This document shows, in pieces, positions 51,016 through 59,868 of a DNA stretch of 64,000 nt. The notes beneath the pieces were generated by a model. It did not search any database. It saw nothing but the letters and a program-made list of their open reading frames with translations, and had not been told where the DNA came from. The DNA comes from RGIG7213 sp045544195 (GTDB lineage Bacteria > Bacillota > Clostridia > Oscillospirales > CAG-272): NCBI GenBank assembly GCA_045544195.1, contig JAZPYO010000055.1, positions 1-64,000 on the forward strand. The letters are read 5' to 3'. Each line of letters begins with the position of its first letter. Within the stretch, counting starts at the first letter, position 1. A program made the translations under genes and the position numbers.

Positions 51016-53997
51016 ATGAAAAAGATCATATCATTTTTATGCGTGATATTCACCTTATCGCTTTGCGCTGTAGGATCGGTCAGCGCCGCTGAGGATTATA
51101 CGTTAAACGGAAACGAATTTACCGTATATACCGCAAACGGACTTATGCAGGTCGCAATGATAATAAACGGCGAACAGGGTGACACATCTGTGTCATACAC
51201 CTCTTACAATATCAATATTGCAAACGATATTGATATGAGCGGCAAGAGCTACAAGCCGATAGGAAAGAACGACAGCTTCGTTTATACAGGCTCAGTCAAG
51301 GGAAACGGACACACGATAAGCAATCTTAAAAGAGAAAATTATACAGGCACGTGCCTTGGATTTATCGGTGTTGCGGGAATAGGCGCAAGCGTGCAGGACC
51401 TCAATTTACAGTCGGTAACGCTATCGTCTGTAAAGGAAGGAACGGGATACGTCGGCGGTATTATCGGCAAGGCAAAGGGCGCAGGAGAAGCCTCTGTAAA
51501 GAACTGCACCGTCAGCGGAGTTATCAAAACGAATGAAACGGGCGCAGGCGGTATTATCGGCGCGGTAACGTCGATCCACGCATCGATAACGGTAAGCTCC
51601 TGCACGGTAAACGCTGATATTACCGCATTAAGCTCAGGGGCGGACGGCATCGTCGGCTATGCGGTATCGGGCGCGTCAGTCACAAGCACCTCGTGCGTTG
51701 TAAACAGCGCCTTTATTCAGTCGGGAACAGAATTTACCGTACGCACGCCAGATGCGCTTATTGCCGTTGCATCAATGATAAATTCCGACACGTCATATTC
51801 ATCAGCCACAGTCAACGTAGCAAAGGACCTTGATATGACCGGCAAATCGTGGACGCCGATAGGAAAAAATGCTTCATACGCATTCAAGGGAGTAATAAAC
51901 GGCTGCGGTAACACAGTAAGCAATCTTACAAATGCAGATAATACAGCATCGGACATCGGCTTTATCGGCTTTGGTGCAGACGGATGTACCGTCAACTCTC
52001 TGCATCTTAAAAACGTCAATTTTACAACAAGCTCAGACCGTGTGGGCGGAATTATCGCAAACGTCACTTCCCGTGCAGCTATCACTGATTGCTCAGTTGA
52101 AGGAACGCTTTACGCAGGCGGAAACTACTGCGGCGGACTCGTCGGCGTTGTAAGCTCGTCATCGTCCGACGTATCCATAAGCCATTGCGCCGTAAACGCA
52201 AGCATCACATCAAAGGGACACTCAGCATCGGGAATAGTTGCAGGCGATACCGCAGGCGGCTACAAAACGAACGATATTTCGACGTTTCCTACCGTCACGT
52301 CAGATAAGGTATACGTAACGGGAAGTATAAGCGCAAATTACAGAGTCGGCTCGTTTATGGGCTATAACTTCTGCGTTAACGCATCGTTTAAAAACTGTAT
52401 TTCAACGGCTACTCTCGATTATACGAGATCATCGGATAACGGAGCATTCCTTGCAATAGACAACTATTCTAAAATATATCTCGAAAACTGCATTGCTTTC
52501 AGCGATCTTCACGCATTTTACAGTATAGCAAAAACAACGTCCGTGCAGACGGTGGAAATAAAAAACTGCTATCTTATGAAGGACTCCATCGGCAAAAACG
52601 CAACGATAGCAACGTATAATAAGTACGGATTTTATGAATACGATACGTCAGCGCAGTATAAGTACAGACTGATAGCGGATATTATCGTTGACGGAGTCGG
52701 CGCGGAATTCACGCCGTACACAACGACGAATACAACGTACCGTGTGCCCGTTATACAGTACGATCTGCCGAGCGGAACGGAAAACGATGTAATATCAAGG
52801 GCGTACAGCTCTGCTATGGCGATGTTCAAAGACGGAAGCATCCAGGAAAGCTTCGTTCATAAGCACACCTGGATAAACGAAAAAACAACGCTTGCTCCGA
52901 CGTATTACTCAAACGGCAAAGCATCGTATGAATGTGCCGTATGCCATAGCGTAAAAACGGTGCAAACGCCGTGTAAGGAAAGCAGCGTCGGTTGGAAATT
53001 CGACACAGCGACGAAAACTCTGAGCATATACGGCTCAGGCTCAATGGGTAAATTCGCAACGCCAAGCACGATACCGTGGAAAGCTCACAAAAACGAAATC
53101 GTATCCGTTATCATACAAAGCGGCGTTACGGATATATGCGATTATGCCTTTTACGACTGCACATCTCTGCAAAGCATAACTATACCGCAGGGAGTTTCCT
53201 CAGTAGGTGCGTATGCGTTTCATAATTGCAGATCGCTGTCTTATATCACTCTGCCCTCAACGGTAAAAACGATATGCGATCACGCATTTGAATACTGCCC
53301 GTCACTAAAGCAGATAAATATTCCGCAGTCCGTAACAAGCATCGGATACGGAGTATTCAGATACGCAAAATACGCCCGCCCCGTCATAAATTCATCGTCA
53401 TCAAAATATACGGTAACAGGAAACTGTATTATAGATACGGAAAATAAATCGGTCATAGCAGGCTTTGCAAACAGCACTATACCGACTGATGCAGCTGCCG
53501 CAACGTCTATTGGCAGAGCGGCATTTCAAGGCTGTAAGATCACCGATATAACGATCCCGCAAAACGTAACGTCAGTTGAAATGTACGCATTTGCTGACTG
53601 CACATCGTTGAGATCCGTCAGCATTTCTCAAGGTATGACCGATATTGGCGAAGGTGCGTTTTACGGCTGTGCGGTGCTTGAGATGATAGATATTCCGTCA
53701 AAGGTAACATCAATAGGCGCTCTTGCATTCAACGAATGTACTGAGCTTAAATACGTGACGTTGCCGCAAGGGTTGCAATCCATCGGAATTTCATCATTCA
53801 GAATGTGCAACGCTCTTGTAAAGGCATCGTTCGGCGGCACGTCGGCAGAATGGCAGTCCGTCACAATAGCAAACGGAAACGATATTCTGAAATCGAAGAT
53901 AACGGCAAATAATTCTGTGGCAATGCTCAATACATACGATCCTTATATTCTCGAAAATACGGATAAGGGATCAAAGAAAAGGAACACAAGCGTATGA
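51016..53997 (+). CDS. Secreted GLUG-motif / BspA-type LRR adhesin-like protein
   Basis: A 993-residue exported protein. The signal peptide ends near VSAAEDY (about 24); two similar blocks of about 190 residues follow (each starting EFTVYTANGLMQVAMIIN or EFTVRTPDALIAVASMIN, with IDMSGKSYKPIGKN/LDMTGKSWTPIGKN and GGIIGKAKG-type GLUG turns), then a Cys/His patch (HKHTW, CAVCHS), then LRR_5 repeats (IGEGAFYGC, IGRAAFQGC and others) to the C terminus. It lacks a visible anchor, so it is probably released or held by partners. The frame is open upstream into the preceding gene, but the ATG at 51016 behind AAAGGAG gives the signal peptide. The next gene overlaps by four bases. Confidence 0.83.
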   Translation: MKKIISFLCVIFTLSLCAVGSVSAAEDYTLNGNEFTVYTANGLMQVAMIINGEQGDTSVSYTSYNINIANDIDMSGKSYKPIGKNDSFVYTGSVKGNGHTISNLKRENYTGTCLGFIGVAGIGASVQDLNLQSVTLSSVKEGTGYVGGIIGKAKGAGEASVKNCTVSGVIKTNETGAGGIIGAVTSIHASITVSSCTVNADITALSSGADGIVGYAVSGASVTSTSCVVNSAFIQSGTEFTVRTPDALIAVASMINSDTSYSSATVNVAKDLDMTGKSWTPIGKNASYAFKGVINGCGNTVSNLTNADNTASDIGFIGFGADGCTVNSLHLKNVNFTTSSDRVGGIIANVTSRAAITDCSVEGTLYAGGNYCGGLVGVVSSSSSDVSISHCAVNASITSKGHSASGIVAGDTAGGYKTNDISTFPTVTSDKVYVTGSISANYRVGSFMGYNFCVNASFKNCISTATLDYTRSSDNGAFLAIDNYSKIYLENCIAFSDLHAFYSIAKTTSVQTVEIKNCYLMKDSIGKNATIATYNKYGFYEYDTSAQYKYRLIADIIVDGVGAEFTPYTTTNTTYRVPVIQYDLPSGTENDVISRAYSSAMAMFKDGSIQESFVHKHTWINEKTTLAPTYYSNGKASYECAVCHSVKTVQTPCKESSVGWKFDTATKTLSIYGSGSMGKFATPSTIPWKAHKNEIVSVIIQSGVTDICDYAFYDCTSLQSITIPQGVSSVGAYAFHNCRSLSYITLPSTVKTICDHAFEYCPSLKQINIPQSVTSIGYGVFRYAKYARPVINSSSSKYTVTGNCIIDTENKSVIAGFANSTIPTDAAAATSIGRAAFQGCKITDITIPQNVTSVEMYAFADCTSLRSVSISQGMTDIGEGAFYGCAVLEMIDIPSKVTSIGALAFNECTELKYVTLPQGLQSIGISSFRMCNALVKASFGGTSAEWQSVTIANGNDILKSKITANNSVAMLNTYDPYILENTDKGSKKRNTSV

Positions 53998-54479
53998 AAA
54001 TTTTAAAGCAATATCTGAAAACGGTGGTATCAAGCATAAAATACTGCGCATCGTTTCTTGTAACGTTCTTTATATTAAGCCCCGTTGCAGCATCGCTTTT
54101 CAGATTGCTGAAAATTCCCGTACCGTCCTCAACGGTAATTCTCATCTGCCCGTGTATTGCGGTGTTCGCACTCAGCATCATTGCTCGAAGCAAGGACACG
54201 GAAACGGCAAGAGAATACAGACAGTCAGCCGTATCGTCACGCCTTGATATTATAAAGGATATATTATCAATCGTATCGTCAAGGCAGTTTATTTGCGATA
54301 TATTCGGGTGTATTACGTACGTTTTACTCCTTTGTATAATCGCCTGGCGGATAATCTTCCATTCAAATGCCGTAATATCAATTCTTGTACTGCTTTTACT
54401 TGTCGTGATATTTGCATTGATGAATACCGCCTCGTATCTGCTCGTGCATAAGATGTATCTTTCCAAAAAGGCTGACTGA
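53994..54479 (+). CDS. Small integral membrane protein following the LRR adhesin
   Basis: A 161-residue protein of unknown family with four predicted helices (about 18-40, 46-64, 100-120 and 124-150) and basic ends (MKILKQYLK, KMYLSKKAD). It overlaps the secreted GLUG/LRR gene by four bases (ATGA), so the two are translated together; it may help export, anchor or sense the adhesin. The linkage is the only evidence for function. Confidence 0.6.
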   Translation: MKILKQYLKTVVSSIKYCASFLVTFFILSPVAASLFRLLKIPVPSSTVILICPCIAVFALSIIARSKDTETAREYRQSAVSSRLDIIKDILSIVSSRQFICDIFGCITYVLLLCIIAWRIIFHSNAVISILVLLLLVVIFALMNTASYLLVHKMYLSKKAD

Positions 54480-54496
54480 ATAAGAAGGCAGTAACG

Positions 54497-54534
54497 AAAA
54501 AGAGCGTATCGGAAAAGCTCCGATACGCTCTTTT
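54497..54534. terminator. Bidirectional terminator between convergent operons
   Basis: AAAAGAGCGTATCGG (54498-54512) pairs with CCGATACGCTCTTTT (54520-54534). It lies between the adhesin operon and the beta-lactamase-fold gene and suits both directions. Confidence 0.9.
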
Positions 54535-54549
54535 AAAATTCTCTCTGAA

Positions 54550-55680
54550 TTAAAACGTGTAGTTGTATAACTGCTTCAGCTCGTCAAGAACGGGCTGAAC
54601 GTTGCAGTCCGTCATTTCCGCTTTTATAAGACGGTACAGCATAGGATACATATTTTGCACGGGATTGCTCAGCAAATGACACGCAAAAAAGACGGTTATT
54701 CCATTCTGTATATCTATTGCAAGATACGCTCCTGCCGCCCCGTCCCAGCCGAAATCGCTGAAATTTCCGTTATGCGCAGGGCATCTTACGCCAAGCCCGT
54801 AGCCGTGGTTATCTCTGTGCCAATATGCATCCTTTATACAGTTGTTCAGTCGGTCAGTGCTCATAAGATTGACCGTTTCCTTTTTTAATAGCTTGTACGA
54901 GTAAAGACCGTTTATAAATTTCATATAATCGTCAAGCGTGGACACGCATCCCGCCCCGCCGCTTGCAAACTGTGTGCCTATCTTGTACGGTATGATATGG
55001 TTATCCACACGCTGTGCTTTGCCGTTTTCAAATCTGTAAAGCGGGCAGACGGTATTTATCTGCTCCTCGGGCAGCATAAACGTCGAATTATCCATACCGA
55101 GTGGCGAAAAGATATTTTCCTTTACATAGTCCTCGAAGGGCTGTCCGCTGATCTGCTCAACGAGCGCTGCCAAAACGTCGTGGCAAAGACTGTACTGCCA
55201 TTTTTCGCCCGGCTCAAAGGAAAGAGGTTGTCCTGCAAGATACCCTATCGTTTGTCTTGTGGGACATTTGCCGTCGGTATCGTTTATCGCCCTTTGAAGA
55301 AGCTCCGATCTGCAATCGTACGTAAAGCCTGCCGTCATTTCAAACAGATGCTTTATAAGTATGGGCTTTTCGGCTTTTTTTATACCGTTCGGCGTTTGCA
55401 CCGTCATATTATCAAATTCGGGCATATAGCAGGCTAGCTTATCGTCAAGAGAAAAAAGCCCCCTTTCGTAAAGCTGTAACGCTGATGTACACGTTATCGG
55501 CTTTGAGCAGGAATATATATTGTATTTTTCACATCCGTTTACTTTTACGCCGTTTTCAACGTCGCTGTAACCGTTCATATAACGGAAAACACGCTTTGTA
55601 TCTTTGCATATTTCAATATCAAAGCCGGGCATGCCTCTGTCCAAAAACGAGTTGCAAAAGCCCTTTACGTATTCAAACAC
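54550..55680 (-). CDS. Serine hydrolase of the beta-lactamase/DD-peptidase fold
   Basis: A 376-residue cytosolic-looking enzyme (no signal peptide) of the class C beta-lactamase-like family, often esterases or peptidases rather than drug-resistance enzymes. It has the SxxK pair S57/K60 in IYSCSKP, and YSLCHDVLAALVEQISG, where the usual YxN tyrosine is Y163 and the asparagine is replaced by Leu; the third motif is near FSDFGWDGAAG. GTG at 55680 follows AAGGGGG by seven bases. It is the last gene in the apgM-lepB-rbgA-rnhB-yraN run, 29 bases after yraN. Antibiotic resistance should not be assumed. Confidence 0.8.
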   Translation of the reverse strand: MFEYVKGFCNSFLDRGMPGFDIEICKDTKRVFRYMNGYSDVENGVKVNGCEKYNIYSCSKPITCTSALQLYERGLFSLDDKLACYMPEFDNMTVQTPNGIKKAEKPILIKHLFEMTAGFTYDCRSELLQRAINDTDGKCPTRQTIGYLAGQPLSFEPGEKWQYSLCHDVLAALVEQISGQPFEDYVKENIFSPLGMDNSTFMLPEEQINTVCPLYRFENGKAQRVDNHIIPYKIGTQFASGGAGCVSTLDDYMKFINGLYSYKLLKKETVNLMSTDRLNNCIKDAYWHRDNHGYGLGVRCPAHNGNFSDFGWDGAAGAYLAIDIQNGITVFFACHLLSNPVQNMYPMLYRLIKAEMTDCNVQPVLDELKQLYNYTF

Positions 55681-55709
55681 ACCGTTATCCCCCTTTGTAA
55701 AGCCTTATA

Positions 55710-56069
55710 TCATTTCGTTATCGCACCTGTAAGATGCTCTGTGCGGATACCGCTTTTCGTTATATACACCTCAATAACATCAAGCCGCACCGCCTTGCCG
55801 TTCGTGCCGTATTCGGCAATATACGCTTCGGCGCACGATATAAGATTTTGCTTTTTTCTGTTATCTACCGAGCTTGCAGGTCTGCCGTAGTGGCATTTCG
55901 TTCTCGTTTTCACCTCAACAAAAGCCAGAAACCCACCGTTCTCGCAAATAATATCCGTTTCAAAGTGACCGTAACGTTTATTTCTGCAAATTATGCGGTA
56001 GCCGTTTTTTTCAAGGTATTCGCAGGCAACACTCTCTCCGAGTGCGCCAAGAGTTCCGTTACTTGCCAT
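55710..56069 (-). CDS. yraN: UPF0102-family endonuclease-like protein YraN
   Basis: A 119-residue protein with the PD-(D/E)XK nuclease-like core typical of UPF0102: GALGESVACEYLEKNGYRII, FETDIICENGGFLAFVEVKT-type D/E/K residues, then DNRKKQNLISCAEAYI and LDVIEVYI. It resembles Holliday-junction resolvase folds, but no function is proven. It overlaps the end of rnhB by 11 bases, and this rnhB-yraN order is common in Firmicutes. Confidence 0.88.
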   Translation of the reverse strand: MASNGTLGALGESVACEYLEKNGYRIICRNKRYGHFETDIICENGGFLAFVEVKTRTKCHYGRPASSVDNRKKQNLISCAEAYIAEYGTNGKAVRLDVIEVYITKSGIRTEHLTGAITK

Positions 56070-56679
56070 TGTTCAGAAATTTCAGAAACGTTTTTCGATG
56101 CTCAGGACACGGGCCGTATTTATGCAAGGCTTCAATATGCGCCTTTGTTCCGTAGCCCTTGTGCTTTGCAAAGCCGTACTGCGGGTATTTTTTATCAAGC
56201 TCATAGCACGCTCTGTCACGGCTGACCTTTGCAAGAATACTTGCCGCCGCTATCGACGGGCTTTTTGCATCGCCCTTTATGACAGTCCGGCACGGTATTT
56301 CAAAGCCTCTTGCAATGTTTCCGTCTATCAGCGCAAAATCAGCCGCAGGAGAAAGCATTTTCACAGCTCTGTTCATCGCAAGCATAGCGGCATTCAGTAT
56401 ATTGATGCTGTCGATCTCCTTTACACTTGCGCTTGCTATTCCGTATGCTGCGGCGTTAGACGTTATTTCGTCAAACAGCGCCTCCCTGCGTTTTTCCGTC
56501 AGCTTTTTTGAATCGTTCAGCCCGTCTATGACAAGCCCCTTCGGCAAAATGACGGCGGCGGCGTATACATCGCCCGCAAGCGGTCCTCTGCCTGCCTCGT
56601 CAACGCCGCATATAAAACTGAATCCCTTGCTTTCAAGGGATTCTTCAATATCATATAAAAGTATCGTTTGGTCTTTCAA
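56059..56679 (-). CDS. rnhB: Ribonuclease HII
   Basis: A 206-residue endonuclease that removes single ribonucleotides and RNA-DNA hybrids from genomic DNA. Motifs: CGVDEAGRGPLAGDVYAAAV (metal ligands D27 and E28), LNDSKKLTEKRRE, FALIDGN, and AAASILAKVSRDRACYELD. The start is a TTG at 56679 behind GGAAGGAT, inside the end of rbgA; the genes overlap by 29 bases. It belongs to the classic lepB-rbgA-rnhB operon. Confidence 0.93.
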   Translation of the reverse strand: MKDQTILLYDIEESLESKGFSFICGVDEAGRGPLAGDVYAAAVILPKGLVIDGLNDSKKLTEKRREALFDEITSNAAAYGIASASVKEIDSINILNAAMLAMNRAVKMLSPAADFALIDGNIARGFEIPCRTVIKGDAKSPSIAAASILAKVSRDRACYELDKKYPQYGFAKHKGYGTKAHIEALHKYGPCPEHRKTFLKFLNNGK

Positions 56680-57529
56680 GGGTCATCCTTCCAATCTTTC
56701 CGTTCCTGAATTCCTCCAAAACGACCTTTGCGCCTCTTTCGGTGTCAAAAACGCCGCCGGGCAGGAGAAATCCTCTTTTTTTGCATATAAGCTCAAGAAC
56801 GTCATTGCCGTCCTTGCACTCGGACAGCTTCTGTGAATCTGTCTTGTATCTTGCGCACAAAAGCTCGGGATAAAGACGCTTAAGCGTACCGCACAGGCTT
56901 GCTGCTATCTGCTCGGGAATAAGCACATCGTCCTTAATAGCGCCCGTTGCGCCGAGATTTTCGCCAACCGTTCTGGAATCGAACTTTGGCCACAGAACGC
57001 CGGGCATATCGAGCAGGTCTATTCCGATGCTCGTGCTGACCCATTGCTTATTTACCGTAACACCGGGGCGGTTTTCGACCTTTGCCGACTTGCCGCGTGC
57101 CAGCTTATTGATAAGCGACGACTTACCTACATTCGGAATACCGACTATCATCGCCTTTATATGCCTGCCCGACATTCCCTTTTCCTCATACCGCGCGAGC
57201 TTATCCGCAAGGACCTTTGATATACCGTCCTTCAACAAGCCGAGGCCGCCGCCGTTTATGCAGTCGCAAATTATACAGCGTCTGCCCTTGGAAATGTAGT
57301 AATCTCTCCACAGAACACTCGCTTTTTCATCAGCAAGCGACGATTTGTTAAGCACGGTTATAACGGGCTTTTGCCCTATCAGCTCCTTAAGCTGAGGATT
57401 TGCCGAGCTGTACGGGATCCTTGCATCGAGCAGCTCTATAACTATATCTACCGAGGCTAAATTTTCTTTGATAAGGCGTTTTGTCTTCGCCATATGCCCC
57501 GGGAACCATTGAATTATATCCGTCGGCAT
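56651..57529 (-). CDS. rbgA: Ribosome assembly GTPase RbgA/YlqF
   Basis: A 292-residue circularly permuted GTPase needed for late 50S subunit assembly. It starts with WFPGHMAKTKRLIKENL, then LDARIP, G4 in VLNKSSLADE (61-64), G1 in GIPNVGKSS (130-138), G2 around PGVT and G3 DMPG (174-177), with a C-terminal domain about 190-292. The G4 motif is NKSS where NKxD is usual, so the aspartate that selects guanine is replaced by serine. The start overlaps the lepB stop by one base (TAATG). Confidence 0.9.
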   Translation of the reverse strand: MPTDIIQWFPGHMAKTKRLIKENLASVDIVIELLDARIPYSSANPQLKELIGQKPVITVLNKSSLADEKASVLWRDYYISKGRRCIICDCINGGGLGLLKDGISKVLADKLARYEEKGMSGRHIKAMIVGIPNVGKSSLINKLARGKSAKVENRPGVTVNKQWVSTSIGIDLLDMPGVLWPKFDSRTVGENLGATGAIKDDVLIPEQIAASLCGTLKRLYPELLCARYKTDSQKLSECKDGNDVLELICKKRGFLLPGGVFDTERGAKVVLEEFRNGKIGRMTLERPNDTFI

Positions 57530-58245
57530 TACACTTTACCAAACTTATCCGTAGGAGCTACACGTATCAGAACCTTTCCGACAACGTAGCTTTCCTTTAT
57601 CGGTCCGAACGATCTTGAATCGCTTGATACCTGTCGGTTGTCACCCATTACGAACAGCTCATCATCCGCAAGTCTTACAGGATAAGCTCTTGACGAAAAC
57701 GCCATAGCGGAGTTGGGATCGTATGCGGCGTTCGTCTTTATATATTCCTCAGCAAGAGGAGTTATACCCGCATCCTTTATCTGCTGCAGGGTATTCAGCT
57801 TCTGTTCGGGATCATCGTATACGTATACATCCCAATTTTTAAAATCTATATACACCGACTGACCGCCCGTAGCGATAACACGCTTTATAAGGGGCTCAGG
57901 GTGGATATTCGCCGTTTTGGGAGCGTGGAAAACAACTATATCGCCGATTTCGGGATCGTACATAAGATCGGATATGAGCATCGTGTCGCCGGGCAAAAGC
58001 GTATACAGCATAGACGTTTGCTGAACTACGGCAAGTCTGCCGAAATACGTAAATATGATAAGAACCGCCGCAAGCGACAGAACGACTACCTCTACCCAGT
58101 CAAAGACCTCCTGGATAAGCGTTCTTTTTGCAGGACGCTTCACTCTGCCGTCATCGTATGCAATAATACCCTCAGGGGCAGTATCGTCGCCCGTTATAAG
58201 CTCGTCATCAAGTGATGGGGTGTTAGATCTCTTTTCGTTATCCAT
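57529..58245 (-). CDS. lepB: Signal peptidase I
   Basis: A 238-residue membrane serine protease that removes Sec signal peptides. An acidic cytosolic N terminus (1-35) precedes one helix (about 50-68) and then S78 in VVQQTSMLYTL, K121 in PLIKRVIATGG, and FVMGDNRQVSSDSRSFG, the SPase I boxes. In Firmicutes it commonly heads lepB-rbgA-rnhB. It is the ordinary SPase, not the SipW type required by the SipW-type proteins at 61-64 kb; no SipW-type gene is in the window. AAAGGA precedes the ATG. Confidence 0.93.
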   Translation of the reverse strand: MDNEKRSNTPSLDDELITGDDTAPEGIIAYDDGRVKRPAKRTLIQEVFDWVEVVVLSLAAVLIIFTYFGRLAVVQQTSMLYTLLPGDTMLISDLMYDPEIGDIVVFHAPKTANIHPEPLIKRVIATGGQSVYIDFKNWDVYVYDDPEQKLNTLQQIKDAGITPLAEEYIKTNAAYDPNSAMAFSSRAYPVRLADDELFVMGDNRQVSSDSRSFGPIKESYVVGKVLIRVAPTDKFGKV

Positions 58246-58284
58246 ATTAATATTCCTTTCCTCGTATGTCAGAGCCCTGCTTCA

Positions 58285-59499
58285 TCAGACGCCTTTTTCG
58301 ATGAAATAATCGAACAAAAACTCGCCCTTATCAAGATAAAAATCAGTTTTTGCATTGTCCTCGGTAAATGAAGGTATTCCCTTTTCAGCCTTTTTTGACG
58401 AATACATCATAAACGGAACAGGGTCAGATGTATGAGTTCTTATTTCAACAGGCGTCGGGTGATCGGGCAATACCAATATTTTGAAGTCTTCCGCGCTGTT
58501 TTTCAGATACTCGTAAACAGGAGTTAAAATATGCTCGTCTATAAGCTCTATTGAGCGAACCTTGTTTTCTGTTTCAGCCCTGTGTCCGCACTCGTCGGGG
58601 GCTTCAACGTGAACGTATACAAGATCTGCGCCGTTTTTGAATTCCTCGATTGCGGCTTCTCCCTTGCCCTTGAAATTCGTATGCACGTTTCCTGTCGCGC
58701 CCTCAACATCTACCGAACGCATACCTGCGCAAAGTCCGATGCCTTTTATAAGGTCAACGGCAGAAATGACCGACGCGGAAATTCCCCACTTTTCCTTGAA
58801 ATTGGGAAGCTGGGGCTTCGTGCCGGGACTCCACAGCCAGATCGAGTTTGCAGGCTTAAGACCTCTTTTGCGGCGTTCCTCGTTTATGGGATGATGATTC
58901 AATACATCGTAGCTTTTTCTGAAAAAGTCAACGAACTGACCGCCTATTTCACCCTCGGGCAGATAATCCTTTATGCGCCTGCCGATTATATCGTGAGGAC
59001 GGCTGAAGTTATACAAGCCGGGGGCGTTTTTCCAGATAAGACAGTGACGGTAGCTGATGCCCGTGTAGAATTTGCGGCTTTCCGTGCCGAATGCCTCATC
59101 TATCGCCTTTATAAGAACATCCGCCTCGGCAGTTGATATTTCATCCGCCGAATGATCGAGCATTATTTTGTCGTCGTAATTTTCTTCCTCTTCGGATATC
59201 GTTACGATATTGCATCTGTATGCAGTATCGTCAGGATCCATTTCAAGCCCCATACTGACAGCCTCCAAAGGAGATCTGCCGTGCGAATATTCCTTGGGAT
59301 CGTATGACATTACCGCGAGATTTGCCGTATCGCTCTCGGGAACCATACCGTTCGGAACATTCAGAACGTGACCGCAAAACGAGCTTTTCGCCAACTCATC
59401 CATACAAGGCTTCTTCGCCGCCTGCATAGGAGTTTTATAGTCAAGCGACGGTATCGGTCTGTCCGCCATACCGTCACACAGAAGAACGAGATATTTCAT
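58285..59499 (-). CDS. apgM: 2,3-bisphosphoglycerate-independent phosphoglycerate mutase (archaeal-type ApgM)
   Basis: A 404-residue alkaline-phosphatase-superfamily enzyme interconverting 3- and 2-phosphoglycerate in glycolysis. It is the shorter archaeal-type family, with VLLCDGMADRPIPSL and the catalytic serine S56 in GMVPESDTANLAVM, RSPLEAVSMG, and late metal ligands in HVEAPDECGHRAE and VLPDHPTPVEIRTHTSDPVPF. AAAGGA precedes the ATG. It lies first in the apgM-lepB-rbgA-rnhB-yraN run, 39 bases before lepB; the usual rplS neighbour is absent. Confidence 0.9.
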   Translation of the reverse strand: MKYLVLLCDGMADRPIPSLDYKTPMQAAKKPCMDELAKSSFCGHVLNVPNGMVPESDTANLAVMSYDPKEYSHGRSPLEAVSMGLEMDPDDTAYRCNIVTISEEEENYDDKIMLDHSADEISTAEADVLIKAIDEAFGTESRKFYTGISYRHCLIWKNAPGLYNFSRPHDIIGRRIKDYLPEGEIGGQFVDFFRKSYDVLNHHPINEERRKRGLKPANSIWLWSPGTKPQLPNFKEKWGISASVISAVDLIKGIGLCAGMRSVDVEGATGNVHTNFKGKGEAAIEEFKNGADLVYVHVEAPDECGHRAETENKVRSIELIDEHILTPVYEYLKNSAEDFKILVLPDHPTPVEIRTHTSDPVPFMMYSSKKAEKGIPSFTEDNAKTDFYLDKGEFLFDYFIEKGV

Positions 59500-59612
59500 A
59501 ATGTATATTATATCCTTTCGGTTTATATCTATTAACTGCTGTCAATAAATAATACAACAATAAAATAATATATTAATACTGTTTATAATAAATTTTCGGT
59601 AAATTTTGTGCT

Positions 59613-59733
59613 AAAAAACAGCAAGGCGCGGCGGAAAGTCCGATTTTGACAGTGGTTCTGCCTCTCACTTGGCTAATACCGAACGCAAACGGCACCATCG
59701 TCATAGACGGTTAAAAATCAGCCCGCGCACCCG
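59613..59733 (-). ncRNA. Probable structured non-coding RNA, unassigned family
   Basis: Read on the minus strand, an outer stem GCGCGG/CCGCGC (59626-59631 with 59723-59728), a second stem GATTTT/AAAATC (59642-59647 with 59714-59719), and three inner hairpins (CGTC-UAU-GACG, GCCG-UUUGCGUU-CGGU, AGUG...CACU) make a closed multibranch fold with a purine-rich GUGAGAGGCAGAACC loop. CUUGCUG and six U follow the outer stem. TTTACC/AATAAA with 17 spacing lies just upstream. GC content stands out from the flanking A/T-rich DNA. No open frame fits. I cannot name the family; candidates for comparison include the raiA-type motif. Confidence 0.5.
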
Positions 59734-59738
59734 AATGC

Positions 59739-59767
59739 TTTATTCAATATTTGAAAAATACGGTAAA
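59739..59767 (-). promoter_or_regulatory. Candidate promoter of the structured RNA
   Basis: Minus strand TTTACC (59767-59762), 17 bases, AATAAA (59744-59739); the predicted start lies about seven bases downstream, right before the RNA's outer stem. Confidence 0.4.
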
Positions 59768-59817
59768 CGAAATAACACAGCAGCCTTTCTGATCGGCTGC
59801 ATGGGATCTTTAAAACC

Positions 59818-59857
59818 AAAAGCGTGATACCCAATAAAGAGCATCACGCTTTTTTTA
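59818..59857 (-). terminator. Terminator of the matrix/pilin-like operon
   Basis: AGCGTGAT and ATCACGCT arms (59821-59828, 59843-59850) have A/T-runs on both sides; on the minus strand the stem is followed by TTTGGTTTT. It begins 11 bases after the stop of the pilin-like gene. Confidence 0.8.
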
Positions 59858-59868
59858 AAACTTTGATC

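Larger units (their letters stand above)
59500..59868. other. Non-coding region between apgM and the matrix operon
   Basis: 369 bases without a credible gene. From apgM outward it holds an A/T-rich segment (59500-59610) with no clear promoter for apgM, the structured RNA at 59613-59733 and its promoter, a small GCAGCC/GGCTGC hairpin (59780-59800) and the terminator of the matrix operon (59818-59857). Confidence 0.6.

Noticed and set aside
54550..55680. Beta-lactamase-fold gene as an antibiotic-resistance determinant
   Set aside because: There is no signal peptide, the YxN asparagine is replaced, and it sits in a housekeeping operon; a generic serine hydrolase is more likely.
59631..59642. 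Plus-strand GCGGAAAGTCCG, resembling the conserved start of bacterial RNase P RNA
   Set aside because: The flanking conserved regions of RNase P RNA are absent and the segment is too short. The folding and U-tract point to a minus-strand RNA of another kind.
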